A stretch of 8,148 nucleotides of DNA from DASZFV01 sp035546175. Its GTDB lineage: Bacteria; Myxococcota_A; Polyangia; Fen-1088. The notes beneath the pieces are model-generated. The model ran no database searches. It saw only the letters and a program-made list of their open reading frames with translations, and had not been told where the DNA came from. Shown here one piece after another: positions 1 to 6,389 of this stretch (position 1 is the first letter of the stretch; every line of letters starts with the position of its first letter). Position numbers and translations under genes: made by a program. The stretch is from assembly GCA_035546175.1 (NCBI GenBank), contig DASZWW010000205.1, positions 1-8,148 on the forward strand, in the 5' to 3' direction.

Positions 1-1
1 C

Positions 2-1150
2 GACAGCGGCGGGGACATCGCCGGCAAGGTCACGGTCGGCTACCAGGGCTGGTTCGACGCCGCGAACGACGGGTCGGGCATCACGCCGCCGTGGTGGCAC
101 TGGACGGCCGACCGCGACACGCCGACCGCGAGCAACCTCTCGATCAAGTCGTGGCCCGACATGAAGGAGTACGCCAAGACCTACCCGACGGGCTTCGCCG
201 ACCTCGGCGGCGGCGGTCCCGCGACGCTCTATTCGGACTGGGACGCCTCGACGGTCGACACGCAGGTCAAGTGGATGCAGGACGCCGGCATCGACACGAT
301 CGCGCTGCAGCGCTTCGGCGACTTCCGCGGCACGGGCGAGGCGCGCAACGTCGTCGCCGCCCACGTGCGCGACGCCGCCCTCGCGCACGGCCGCAAGTTC
401 TACGTCATGTACGACATCACCGGGTGGACGACGTTCCAGGACGATCTCAAGAGCGACTGGACGACGCACATCGTGGGCGAGCTCCACCTGCCGAGCTCGC
501 CGGCCTACGCCAAGCAGGACGGCAAGCCGGTCGTCGCGATCTGGGCCATCGGCTACAGCGGCAGCCCCGGCACGGCGGAGACGCAGCTCGACGTCATCGA
601 CTACTTCAAGGGCCTCGGGATGTACGTCATCGGCGGCGTGGGCAACGACTGGCGCACCGCCGACGGCACCCGCTGGGCGCGCGCCGGCTTCGGCCCGGTC
701 TTCGACGCGCTCGACGCCATCTCGCCGTGGATGGTGGGCGTCATCGGCGACGCGGCGGGCTCCGACGCGAACCGCAAGGCCTACAACGAGGGCGACGTCG
801 CGTACCTGCACGCGCGCGGCAAGCGCTACCAGCCGTGCGTCCTCCCCGGCGACCTGCAAGAGCGCCAGCGCCACCACGGCGACTTCATGTGGCACCAGCT
901 CTTCAACATGATCGAGATCGGCGCCGACGGCCTCTACGTCTCGATGTACGACGAGTACAACGAGGGCAACCAGATCGCGAAGACCGCCGCGACGACCGCC
1001 GACGTCCCCGCGGGCTCTGGCTTGCTCCCCCTCGACGAGGACGGCACCGCGTGCTCGTCCGACTACTACCTGCGCCTGACGGGCGACGGCGGCAAGATGC
1101 TCAAGAAGCAGACGCCGCTGACCTCGGTGCGCCCGACGCCGACGATGTGA
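2..1150 (+). CDS. GH99/GH71-like glycoside hydrolase, 5'-truncated
   Basis: The reading frame is open from the left edge to the TGA at 1148-1150, giving 382 visible residues; start and signal peptide lie outside the window. Near the visible N-terminus is a VGYQGWF motif followed by WWHW, and the C-terminus carries YLRLTGDGGKMLK; both are typical of the uncharacterised GH71/GH99-like proteins of soil bacteria. The middle looks like a (beta/alpha)8 barrel. The segment MYDEYNEGNQI (about residues 315-325) aligns with the EWHEGTQ motif of GH99 endo-alpha-1,2-mannosidases, whose two glutamates are catalytic; the matching residues are Glu318 (codon 953-955) and Glu321 (962-964). Known from the family: GH99 enzymes cleave alpha-mannosidic bonds through a 1,2-anhydro sugar. 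Inferred: a secreted or surface enzyme acting on alpha-mannan-like glycans. The substrate is uncertain, since this subgroup is poorly characterised. The family call is firm; the specificity is not. Confidence 0.85.
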   Translation, partial: DSGGDIAGKVTVGYQGWFDAANDGSGITPPWWHWTADRDTPTASNLSIKSWPDMKEYAKTYPTGFADLGGGGPATLYSDWDASTVDTQVKWMQDAGIDTIALQRFGDFRGTGEARNVVAAHVRDAALAHGRKFYVMYDITGWTTFQDDLKSDWTTHIVGELHLPSSPAYAKQDGKPVVAIWAIGYSGSPGTAETQLDVIDYFKGLGMYVIGGVGNDWRTADGTRWARAGFGPVFDALDAISPWMVGVIGDAAGSDANRKAYNEGDVAYLHARGKRYQPCVLPGDLQERQRHHGDFMWHQLFNMIEIGADGLYVSMYDEYNEGNQIAKTAATTADVPAGSGLLPLDEDGTACSSDYYLRLTGDGGKMLKKQTPLTSVRPTPTM

Positions 1151-1152
1151 GC

Positions 1153-1177
1153 CTCGGCTGCCGAAGGCGAAGCCGAG
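1153..1177 (+). terminator. Stem-loop just after the GH99-like stop codon
   Basis: Two nucleotides after the TGA, CTCGGCTGCC (1153-1162) can pair with GGC (1166-1168) and AGCCGAG (1171-1177). This gives about ten base pairs with a two-base bulge (GA) and a GAA loop. No T-run follows, so it is not a classical intrinsic terminator; such hairpins without a U-tract are common after genes in very GC-rich genomes. It may end the glycosidase transcript or protect its 3' end. Confidence 0.4.
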
Positions 1178-1359
1178 ATCGACGGTGAAGCTGTCCTCCC
1201 ACCTCGCCGAGGAGCCCGTGCCGCCGGCGCCGTGCACGAGCTGCGCCTCGATGAGGCGGCCGCACCATCGCATGTTCGTGCGAGCAGGGGTTGTCCCCGG
1301 GCGCGGCGGTGGCCATCTTCCCCGACACGGCTGGGGAGAGGCGGGGAAGGCGGAGCGGG
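1178..1359. other. Spacer ahead of the RND efflux unit
   Basis: No gene is supported here. Open frames on both strands give Arg/Pro/Ala-rich sequence without family resemblance and read into neighbouring genes. A promoter for the efflux unit should lie here, but I find no convincing -35/-10 pair. A small inverted repeat, GGGGTTGTCCCC (1287-1298), could be a weak hairpin or operator half-sites. No regulator gene is present next to the efflux unit, so its control cannot be read from the window. Confidence 0.4.
1352..1355 (+). promoter_or_regulatory. Ribosome binding site supporting the ATG at 1360
   Basis: A purine-rich tract (GGGGAAGG at 1343-1350, then GGAG at 1352-1355) precedes ATG 1360. 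It places the adaptor start there rather than at the in-frame TTG 1291 or GTG 1309, which have no such tract in front of them. Confidence 0.5.
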
Positions 1360-2463
1360 ATGCGGGCGGTCGGGATGTTGGCTGTGGCGGTCGCGGGGTG
1401 CACCGCGAGCGCCGCCTCGAAGGCGCCGCCGCGGCCGCCGGCCATGCCGGTCCAGATCGCGACCGTCGGGACGGCCCCCCTGCGCGACGCCACCGAGTAC
1501 GTGGCGATCCTGCGGCCGCGTCAGTCCGTACGGGTCCTGCCCCAGATCGACGGGTACGTGACGCGCATCCTCGTCGCGCCGGGCGCGCGCGTGTCGCGCG
1601 GGACGGCGCTCATGCAGATCGATCCTTCGCGCCAGCAGGCGACGGTGCGCGCGCAGCGCGCCGCCCGTGACGCGAGCCGTGCCACGCTCGCGTACTGGCG
1701 GCGGCAGACGAAGCGGGTCGAGAAGCTCTTCGCGGGCGGCGCGGCCACGCGCGCCGACGTCGACCAGGCCGAGAACCAGCTCGAGCAGGCGGAGGCGAGC
1801 GCCGCCTCGAGCGAGGCGCAGGTCCAGGCCGCGTCCATCCAGCTCGGTTACTTCAAGGTCACGGCGCCGGCGGAGGGCACCGTCGGGGACATCCCGGTGA
1901 AGCTCGGCGATCTCGTCAACCCGCAGACGCTCCTCACGACCCTCGACGACAACGACGTGCTCGAGACGCTCCTCGACGTCCCGCTCGAGCGCGCGCCGAC
2001 GCTGAAGGTGGGGACGCCCCTCGAGATCGTCGACGCCGCGGGGCGCACGCTCGCGCCGAGCCGGGTCAGCTTCGTCTCGCCGCGCGCCGACCCCGCGACC
2101 CAGACGGTCCTCGTCAAGGCCGTCATCGACAACCGCGACGGCCACCTGCGCTCGGCGCAGTTCGCGCGCGCGCGCGTCATCTGGAGCCGGCGCGAGGGGC
2201 CGGTCGTGCCCGTGCTCGCCGTGCAGAGCCGCGCCGGCCAGTCGTTCGTGTGGGCGGTGCGCGAGCACGCGGGCCAGGGCCTCGTCGCGGAGCTGCAGCC
2301 GGTGCGGGTGGGCCAGGTCGAGGGGCAGACCTTCGCCGTGCTCGCGGGCCTGAGGGTGGGCGACAGGATCGTCGTCTCGGGCGTGCAGAAGCTGCGTCCG
2401 GGCGCGCCCGTGACGCCGCTGGCGCCGGGGCCGGGCGGCGGCCCGAGCGCGCCGGGCGGCTAG
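1360..2463 (+). CDS. RND efflux periplasmic adaptor (membrane fusion protein), probable lipoprotein
   Basis: This 367-residue protein is an AcrA/MexA-type adaptor that would bridge the inner-membrane pump encoded next to it and an outer-membrane channel. From ATG 1360 it opens with a short hydrophobic stretch ending in a lipobox-like VAGC (Cys14), suggesting a lipid-anchored periplasmic protein as in AcrA. The first lipoyl half is near residues 58-90 (PQIDGYVTRILVAPGARVSRG, then QIDPSRQQA). An alpha-helical hairpin rich in Ala/Glu/Gln follows (about 90-160). The second lipoyl half begins at YFKVTAPAEGTVGD, and beta-barrel and membrane-proximal segments follow (DRIVVSGVQKLRPGAPV near the C-terminus). 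A Gly/Pro-rich tail ends the protein. Length and domain order match the family. The signal peptide is unusually short, with a single Arg; starting at GTG 1309 or TTG 1291 would add an Arg-rich n-region, so the start is not fully certain. Substrate cannot be deduced. Confidence 0.92.
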   Translation: MRAVGMLAVAVAGCTASAASKAPPRPPAMPVQIATVGTAPLRDATEYVAILRPRQSVRVLPQIDGYVTRILVAPGARVSRGTALMQIDPSRQQATVRAQRAARDASRATLAYWRRQTKRVEKLFAGGAATRADVDQAENQLEQAEASAASSEAQVQAASIQLGYFKVTAPAEGTVGDIPVKLGDLVNPQTLLTTLDDNDVLETLLDVPLERAPTLKVGTPLEIVDAAGRTLAPSRVSFVSPRADPATQTVLVKAVIDNRDGHLRSAQFARARVIWSRREGPVVPVLAVQSRAGQSFVWAVREHAGQGLVAELQPVRVGQVEGQTFAVLAGLRVGDRIVVSGVQKLRPGAPVTPLAPGPGGGPSAPGG

Positions 2464-2470
2464 GGGAGGG
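2463..2470 (+). promoter_or_regulatory. Ribosome binding site for the RND pump (GTG start)
   Basis: GGGGAGGG overlaps the last base of the adaptor's TAG stop and lies three bases before GTG 2474. This selects GTG as the pump start. The overlap with the upstream stop suggests translational coupling of adaptor and pump. Confidence 0.65.
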
Positions 2471-2473
2471 CGC

Positions 2474-5400
2474 GTGTTCGCCGAGTTCTTCATCCGCCGC
2501 CCCGTGTTCGCCTCGGTGTGCGCGATCCTCATCGTCCTCGGCGGCGCCGTGAGCATCCCGACGCTGGCCGTCGCGCAGTACCCCGAGCTCGCGGCGCCGC
2601 AGGTCCAGGTGCTCTCCAACTACGTCGGCGCGAGCGCCCAGGTCGTCGAGTCCGCCGTCACGACGCCGCTCGAGCAGCAGATCAACGGCGCGGACGGCAT
2701 GCGCTACATGAGCTCGACGAGCGGCAGCGACGGCACGAGCCTCATCACCGTGACCTTCGACGTGGGGCGCGACAAGGACCTCGCGGCCGTCGACGTCCAG
2801 AACCGCGTGAACGCCGCGCTGCCGCGCCTGCCCGCCGAGGTGAAGAACACGGGCGTCATCATCTCCAAGACCACGCCGGCCATCGTCGTGGCCGCCGGGT
2901 TCTTCTCCGAGGACCCGGCCCTCAGCAACATCTTCATCAGCAACTACCTCGATCTGTACGTGCGCGACGAGCTCAAGCGCATCCCGGGCGTGGCCGACGT
3001 GCGCGTCTTCGGCGAGCGCAAGTACGCGATGCGCCTGTGGCTCGATCCGGTGCGCCTCGCGGCGCGCGCCCTCACGGCCGCCGACGTCGTCGCGGCGCTG
3101 CGCGAGCAGAACGCCATCATCGCCGCCGGGCAGGTCGGCCAGCCGCCCGCGCCCGCGGGGCAGACGTTCCAGATCAGCGTGCGCGCCTCGGGCCGCCTCA
3201 CCGAGCCGCGCCAGTTCGAGGACCTCGTGCTCAAGCGCGGCGACGACGGCACGCTCGTCTCGCTGCGCGACGTGGGCACGGCCGAGCTGGGCGCCGAGGA
3301 CTACTCGCTCAACCTCCGCTTCGACGGGCGCGACGCCGTCGGCATCGGCGTCTTCCAGCAGGCCGGCGGCAACGCGCTCGCCCTCGAGGCCGCCGTGCGC
3401 GAGGAGCTGGCGCGCCTGGCGCCGGCCTTCCCGCCGGGCATGAAGTACAAGATCGCCTTCGATCCGACGATCGCCGTCCGCGAGTCGATCCGCGAGGTGC
3501 TCAAGACCCTCGTCGAGGCCATCGTCCTCGTCATCCTGGTGATCTTCCTCTTCCTGCAGAGCGGGCGCGCCACCGTGATCCCGGCCGTCACGATCCCCGT
3601 CTCGCTCGTGGGGACGTTCATCTTCGTCAAGGCCTTCGGGTTCTCGATCAACACGCTCACGCTGTTCGGGATCGTGCTGGCGACGGGCCTCGTCGTCGAC
3701 GACGCCATCGTCGTCGTGGAGAACATCTCCCGCAACCTCGCCGAGGAGGGCCACCACGATCCGCACGCCGCCGCCAGCCGCGCCATGGGCGAGGTGGCGG
3801 GCGCCGTCGTGGCGACCTCGCTCGTGCTCATCGCCGTCTTCGCGCCCGTGGCCTTCCTCTCGGGCACGACGGGGCGCCTCTACCGCCAGTTCTCGCTCAC
3901 CATCGCCTTCTCGGTGGCCATCTCGGCCTTCAACGCCCTCACGCTCTCGCCGGCGCTCGCGGCGCTGCTCATGCGCGCGCGCCCCGGCGACCCCCGGCGC
4001 CCGCGGCGCGAGTTCGTGCTCTTCCGCTGGTTCAACCGCGGCTTCGAGGGGCTGCGCCGCGGCTACCGGCGCGCGCTGCGCTGGCAGGTCGGGCACCTCC
4101 GCTGGGCGGGCCTGGCCTTCCTCGCGGGGCTCGCCGCCACCGTGCTCGTGTTCCGCTGGGTGCCGAGCGGCTTCGTCCCCGACGAGGACCAGAACTACGT
4201 CATCGTCCAGATGATCGGGCCGCAGGGCGCGTCGCTCGAGTACATGACGGGCATCGCCCAGCAGGTCGAAGGCGAGCTGCGCCGGCACCCCGAGGTGCAG
4301 GACCTCTTCTCGGTGATGGGCTTCAACTTCGCCGGCAACGGCGCCAACCGCGCCGTCCTGTTCGCGAGCCTCACGCCCATCTCCGAGCGCGGCGGCGAGG
4401 CGCACTCGGCCAAGGCCCTCGTCGGGCAGCTGCAGCGCCGGCTGCTCGCGCTGCCGGGCGCGCTCGTCATCCCGTTCCTGCCGCCGCCCATCCAGGGCCA
4501 GGGCTCGACGGGCGGCCTGACGTTCGAGATCCTCGACCGCAGCGCGAGCGCCGACTTCACCGGGCTCGCGCGCGCGCACGAGGCGCTGGTGGCCGAGGCG
4601 ACGAAGAGCGGGCGCGTCGGCGCGCTGTTCACGACCTTCAGCGTCGACGATCCCCAGCTCTCGGTGACGATCGATCGCCAGAAGGCCGAGAGCGTGGGCA
4701 TCCCGCTCGACCAGATCGGCGACGCGCTCGGCGTGTACCTCGGCTCCGCCTACGTCAACGACTTCGACTTCGCCAACCGATCGTACCGCGTGTACGCCCA
4801 GGCGGCGCCCCAGTACCGGGCCGGACCGCGCGACATCGGCCAGCTCTACGTGCGCTCGCGCGCCGGCGGGCTCACGGCGCTCGACAGCCTCGTGACCGTG
4901 AAGATGCAGACCGCCCCGGCCGTCATCAGCCACTACAACCTCTACCGCTCGATCGAGCTCAACGGCGCGCCGGCCCCCGGCGTGTCGAGCGGCCAGGCCA
5001 TCGAGGCCATGCGGCGCGCGGCGGACAAGACGCTCGGGGGCGACCTGGCCTACGACTGGTCCGGCCAGAGCTGGGAGGAGGTGCGCGGCGGCCACCAGGC
5101 GCTCGTGATCTTCGCGCTCGGCCTCGCCGTCGTGTTCCTCGTGCTCTCCGCGCAGTACGAGAGCTTCGCGCTGCCCTTCATCATCATCCTGGCCGTGCCC
5201 CTGGCCCTGCTGGGCGGGCTCGGGGCGCAGGGGCTGCGCGGGCTCGTCAACGACGTCTTCTGCCAGATCGGGCTCCTCATGCTCATCGGCCTGGCGAGCA
5301 AGAACGCCATCCTCATCGTCGAGTTCGCCGAGCAGCTGCGCCGCAAGGGCGAGACGGCCCACGACGCCGTCATGGACGCCGCGATGCTGCGGCTGCGGCC

Positions 5401-5611
5401 GATCCTCATGACGTCGTTCGCGTTCCTCCTCGGCATCCTGCCGCTCGTGTTCGCGACGGGCTCGGGCGCGAACGGCCGCCACTCGATGGGCACCGTGCTC
5501 TTCGGCGGCATCCTCCTGTCGACGGTGCTGAACCTCTTCTTCACGCCCGCGCTCTACCTGATGATGCGCACCGCGCGCCGCCGCCGCGGCGCCGTCCCGA
5601 TGAATGCTTAG
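2474..5611 (+). CDS. RND family multidrug efflux pump, HAE-1 (AcrB-like) inner-membrane permease
   Basis: This 1045-residue protein is full length for the family (AcrB is 1049). It is a proton-driven trimeric exporter of the inner membrane. The start carries the family signature FFIRRPVFA followed by TM1. Twelve membrane segments can be placed in the usual 1+5 / 1+5 pattern, with two large periplasmic loops after TM1 and TM7. The proton relay is intact: Asp409-Asp410 in VVDDAIVVVEN (TM4), Lys943 in GLASKNAILIVEF (TM10) and Arg973 in LRLRPILMTS (TM11) correspond to AcrB D407/D408, K940 and R971. The switch-loop motif MGFNFAGNGAN keeps Phe617 and Phe619, matching AcrB F615/F617, which fits hydrophobic or amphipathic substrates rather than heavy metals. 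It lies 10 bp after the adaptor and is surely co-expressed with it. No TolC/OprM-type channel gene is nearby. The exact substrate is unknown. Confidence 0.96.
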   Translation: MFAEFFIRRPVFASVCAILIVLGGAVSIPTLAVAQYPELAAPQVQVLSNYVGASAQVVESAVTTPLEQQINGADGMRYMSSTSGSDGTSLITVTFDVGRDKDLAAVDVQNRVNAALPRLPAEVKNTGVIISKTTPAIVVAAGFFSEDPALSNIFISNYLDLYVRDELKRIPGVADVRVFGERKYAMRLWLDPVRLAARALTAADVVAALREQNAIIAAGQVGQPPAPAGQTFQISVRASGRLTEPRQFEDLVLKRGDDGTLVSLRDVGTAELGAEDYSLNLRFDGRDAVGIGVFQQAGGNALALEAAVREELARLAPAFPPGMKYKIAFDPTIAVRESIREVLKTLVEAIVLVILVIFLFLQSGRATVIPAVTIPVSLVGTFIFVKAFGFSINTLTLFGIVLATGLVVDDAIVVVENISRNLAEEGHHDPHAAASRAMGEVAGAVVATSLVLIAVFAPVAFLSGTTGRLYRQFSLTIAFSVAISAFNALTLSPALAALLMRARPGDPRRPRREFVLFRWFNRGFEGLRRGYRRALRWQVGHLRWAGLAFLAGLAATVLVFRWVPSGFVPDEDQNYVIVQMIGPQGASLEYMTGIAQQVEGELRRHPEVQDLFSVMGFNFAGNGANRAVLFASLTPISERGGEAHSAKALVGQLQRRLLALPGALVIPFLPPPIQGQGSTGGLTFEILDRSASADFTGLARAHEALVAEATKSGRVGALFTTFSVDDPQLSVTIDRQKAESVGIPLDQIGDALGVYLGSAYVNDFDFANRSYRVYAQAAPQYRAGPRDIGQLYVRSRAGGLTALDSLVTVKMQTAPAVISHYNLYRSIELNGAPAPGVSSGQAIEAMRRAADKTLGGDLAYDWSGQSWEEVRGGHQALVIFALGLAVVFLVLSAQYESFALPFIIILAVPLALLGGLGAQGLRGLVNDVFCQIGLLMLIGLASKNAILIVEFAEQLRRKGETAHDAVMDAAMLRLRPILMTSFAFLLGILPLVFATGSGANGRHSMGTVLFGGILLSTVLNLFFTPALYLMMRTARRRRGAVPMNA

Positions 5612-5620
5612 GCTTGGGGG

Positions 5621-5890
5621 ATGACGGTCGACGAGATCCACGACCAGGTCGTCGCGCTCGAAGGCGAGATCGCCGCGCTCGAGCCGGGCGCGCCCGAGCT
5701 CGCCGCCGTCGTGGCGCGCATCCGCGAGCTCGAGGGCGACCTCGAGCGGGCGCGCGGCGCCCTGGGGCCGCTCATCCCCGACGCCTCGAGCCCCAAGAGC
5801 CCCGCGGAGACGAGCGCCGACGATCTCGCCGGCGCCCTCGCCAACCTCAAGCGCGCCGCCGAGGCGAAGCGAGAGACGGCCTCGCCGTGA
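5621..5890 (+). CDS. Small acidic coiled-coil protein, function unknown
   Basis: I do not recognise this 89-residue protein. It begins 9 bp after the pump stop and shares the strong G/C third-position bias of the neighbours, so it is likely a real gene at the end of the efflux transcript. Residues 1-50 (VVALEGEIAALE, VARIRELEGDLERARGAL) show hydrophobic residues at heptad spacing with many Glu/Arg, predicting a helix able to form a coiled coil. A Pro/Ser-rich hinge (about 51-65) follows, then a second short helix ending in Lys/Arg. There is no signal peptide or membrane segment, so it is probably cytoplasmic. A GGGGG run sits directly against the ATG, too close to be an ordinary ribosome binding site; translation may depend on coupling to the pump gene. 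It does not resemble AcrZ, the small membrane partner of AcrB. Confidence 0.7.
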   Translation: MTVDEIHDQVVALEGEIAALEPGAPELAAVVARIRELEGDLERARGALGPLIPDASSPKSPAETSADDLAGALANLKRAAEAKRETASP

Positions 5891-6016
5891 GCCGTCACGT
5901 TTTCGACCGCCCGGCGCCGGAGCGTCCGATCCTTTTACGCGCGCCGCGCGCCGCGCCCGGGGCCGGCGGGGCGGTGCGGTGGAATGGAAGCTGCATCTCC
6001 GACGTCGAGGCCATTC
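5891..6016. other. Intergenic region with GC-rich inverted repeats
   Basis: This 126-base gap holds a perfect palindrome CCGGCGCCGG (5911-5920), short T-runs (TTTT at 5900-5903 and 5933-5936) and a GC-only tract at about 5938-5975 able to fold on itself. It may contain the end of the efflux transcript and the promoter of the next gene, but I cannot identify either site exactly. Confidence 0.3.
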
Positions 6017-6352
6017 ATGTCCTTCTCGATCGTCTGCACGCGCGCCGGAGCCTTTCGCATCGTCTTGCGCGGCGAGCTCTCGCCCGCCTCGACGAGCCTG
6101 CTCCGCCGCGAGCTCGCCACCCTCCTCGTCGCCCGTCCCAGCGAGGTCGAGCTCAGCGTCCCCAGGCGCGTGCTCGTCCCCGGCGCCTGGGCCGCGCTCC
6201 TCGAGTCGTTCTTCGAGATCCTCTGGTCGCGCGGCTGTCGCTTGACCATGGTCAGCGGCGGCGAGCCGTCCACCTCCGCCGTCTCGATCGCCGACCGCGC
6301 GCAGCTGCGCCGGGTGCTGGTCGCGAGCGGCGAATCCTCGGTCGCCCGCTGA
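6017..6352 (+). CDS. STAS-like domain protein (anti-sigma factor antagonist-like), degenerate
   Basis: The protein is 111 residues from ATG 6017, chosen because GAGG (6007-6010) lies six bases upstream; an in-frame ATG at 5984 would add 11 residues but has no well-spaced binding site. The predicted pattern is strand (FSIVCTRAG), strand (FRIVLRGELS), helix (STSLLRRELATLL), strand (VELSVP), helix (PGAWAALLESFFEILWSRGC), strand (RLTMVSG), helix (DRAQLRRVLVAS). This is the order and length of a single STAS domain, a cytoplasmic fold used in partner-switching regulation and as a protein-interaction module. In SpoIIAA-type antagonists a D-S-(S/A)-G segment with the phosphorylated serine follows the third strand; here that place reads VPRRVLVPGAW, with no Asp-Ser. 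It may be a non-phosphorylatable STAS variant, or unrelated with a similar pattern. Codon use is slightly less GC-biased (TTT, TTG, GGA, AGG, TGT appear). No kinase or anti-sigma gene is adjacent. Confidence 0.55.
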   Translation: MSFSIVCTRAGAFRIVLRGELSPASTSLLRRELATLLVARPSEVELSVPRRVLVPGAWAALLESFFEILWSRGCRLTMVSGGEPSTSAVSIADRAQLRRVLVASGESSVAR

Positions 6353-6389
6353 GCGCGCCCGCCGGCCGAGCGCTGGTCTTGTCCCGAGG
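6353..6389. other. Short gap between convergent genes
   Basis: These 37 bases separate the STAS-like gene (+) and the GH30 gene (-), which end facing each other. I see no strong bidirectional terminator hairpin in the gap; only short complementary pieces occur (CTCGG at 6337-6341 with CCGAG at 6366-6370), with a long loop. Confidence 0.3.

Noticed and set aside
1287..1298. Inverted repeat GGGGTTGTCCCC as a possible operator
   Set aside because: The stem is only four base pairs and is expected by chance in such GC-rich DNA; no regulator gene is adjacent to suggest a use.
1185..1670. Possible small + strand gene between the glycosidase and the adaptor
   Set aside because: It overlaps much of the adaptor gene, has a weak GTG start and becomes Arg/Gly-rich. 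No motif supports it.
2177..5641. Open frame of more than 1,100 codons on the minus strand, antisense to the RND pump
   Set aside because: Its translation is Arg/Glu/His/Asp-rich low-complexity sequence with no domain, as expected opposite a gene with G/C in nearly all third positions. The pump on the + strand is unmistakable.
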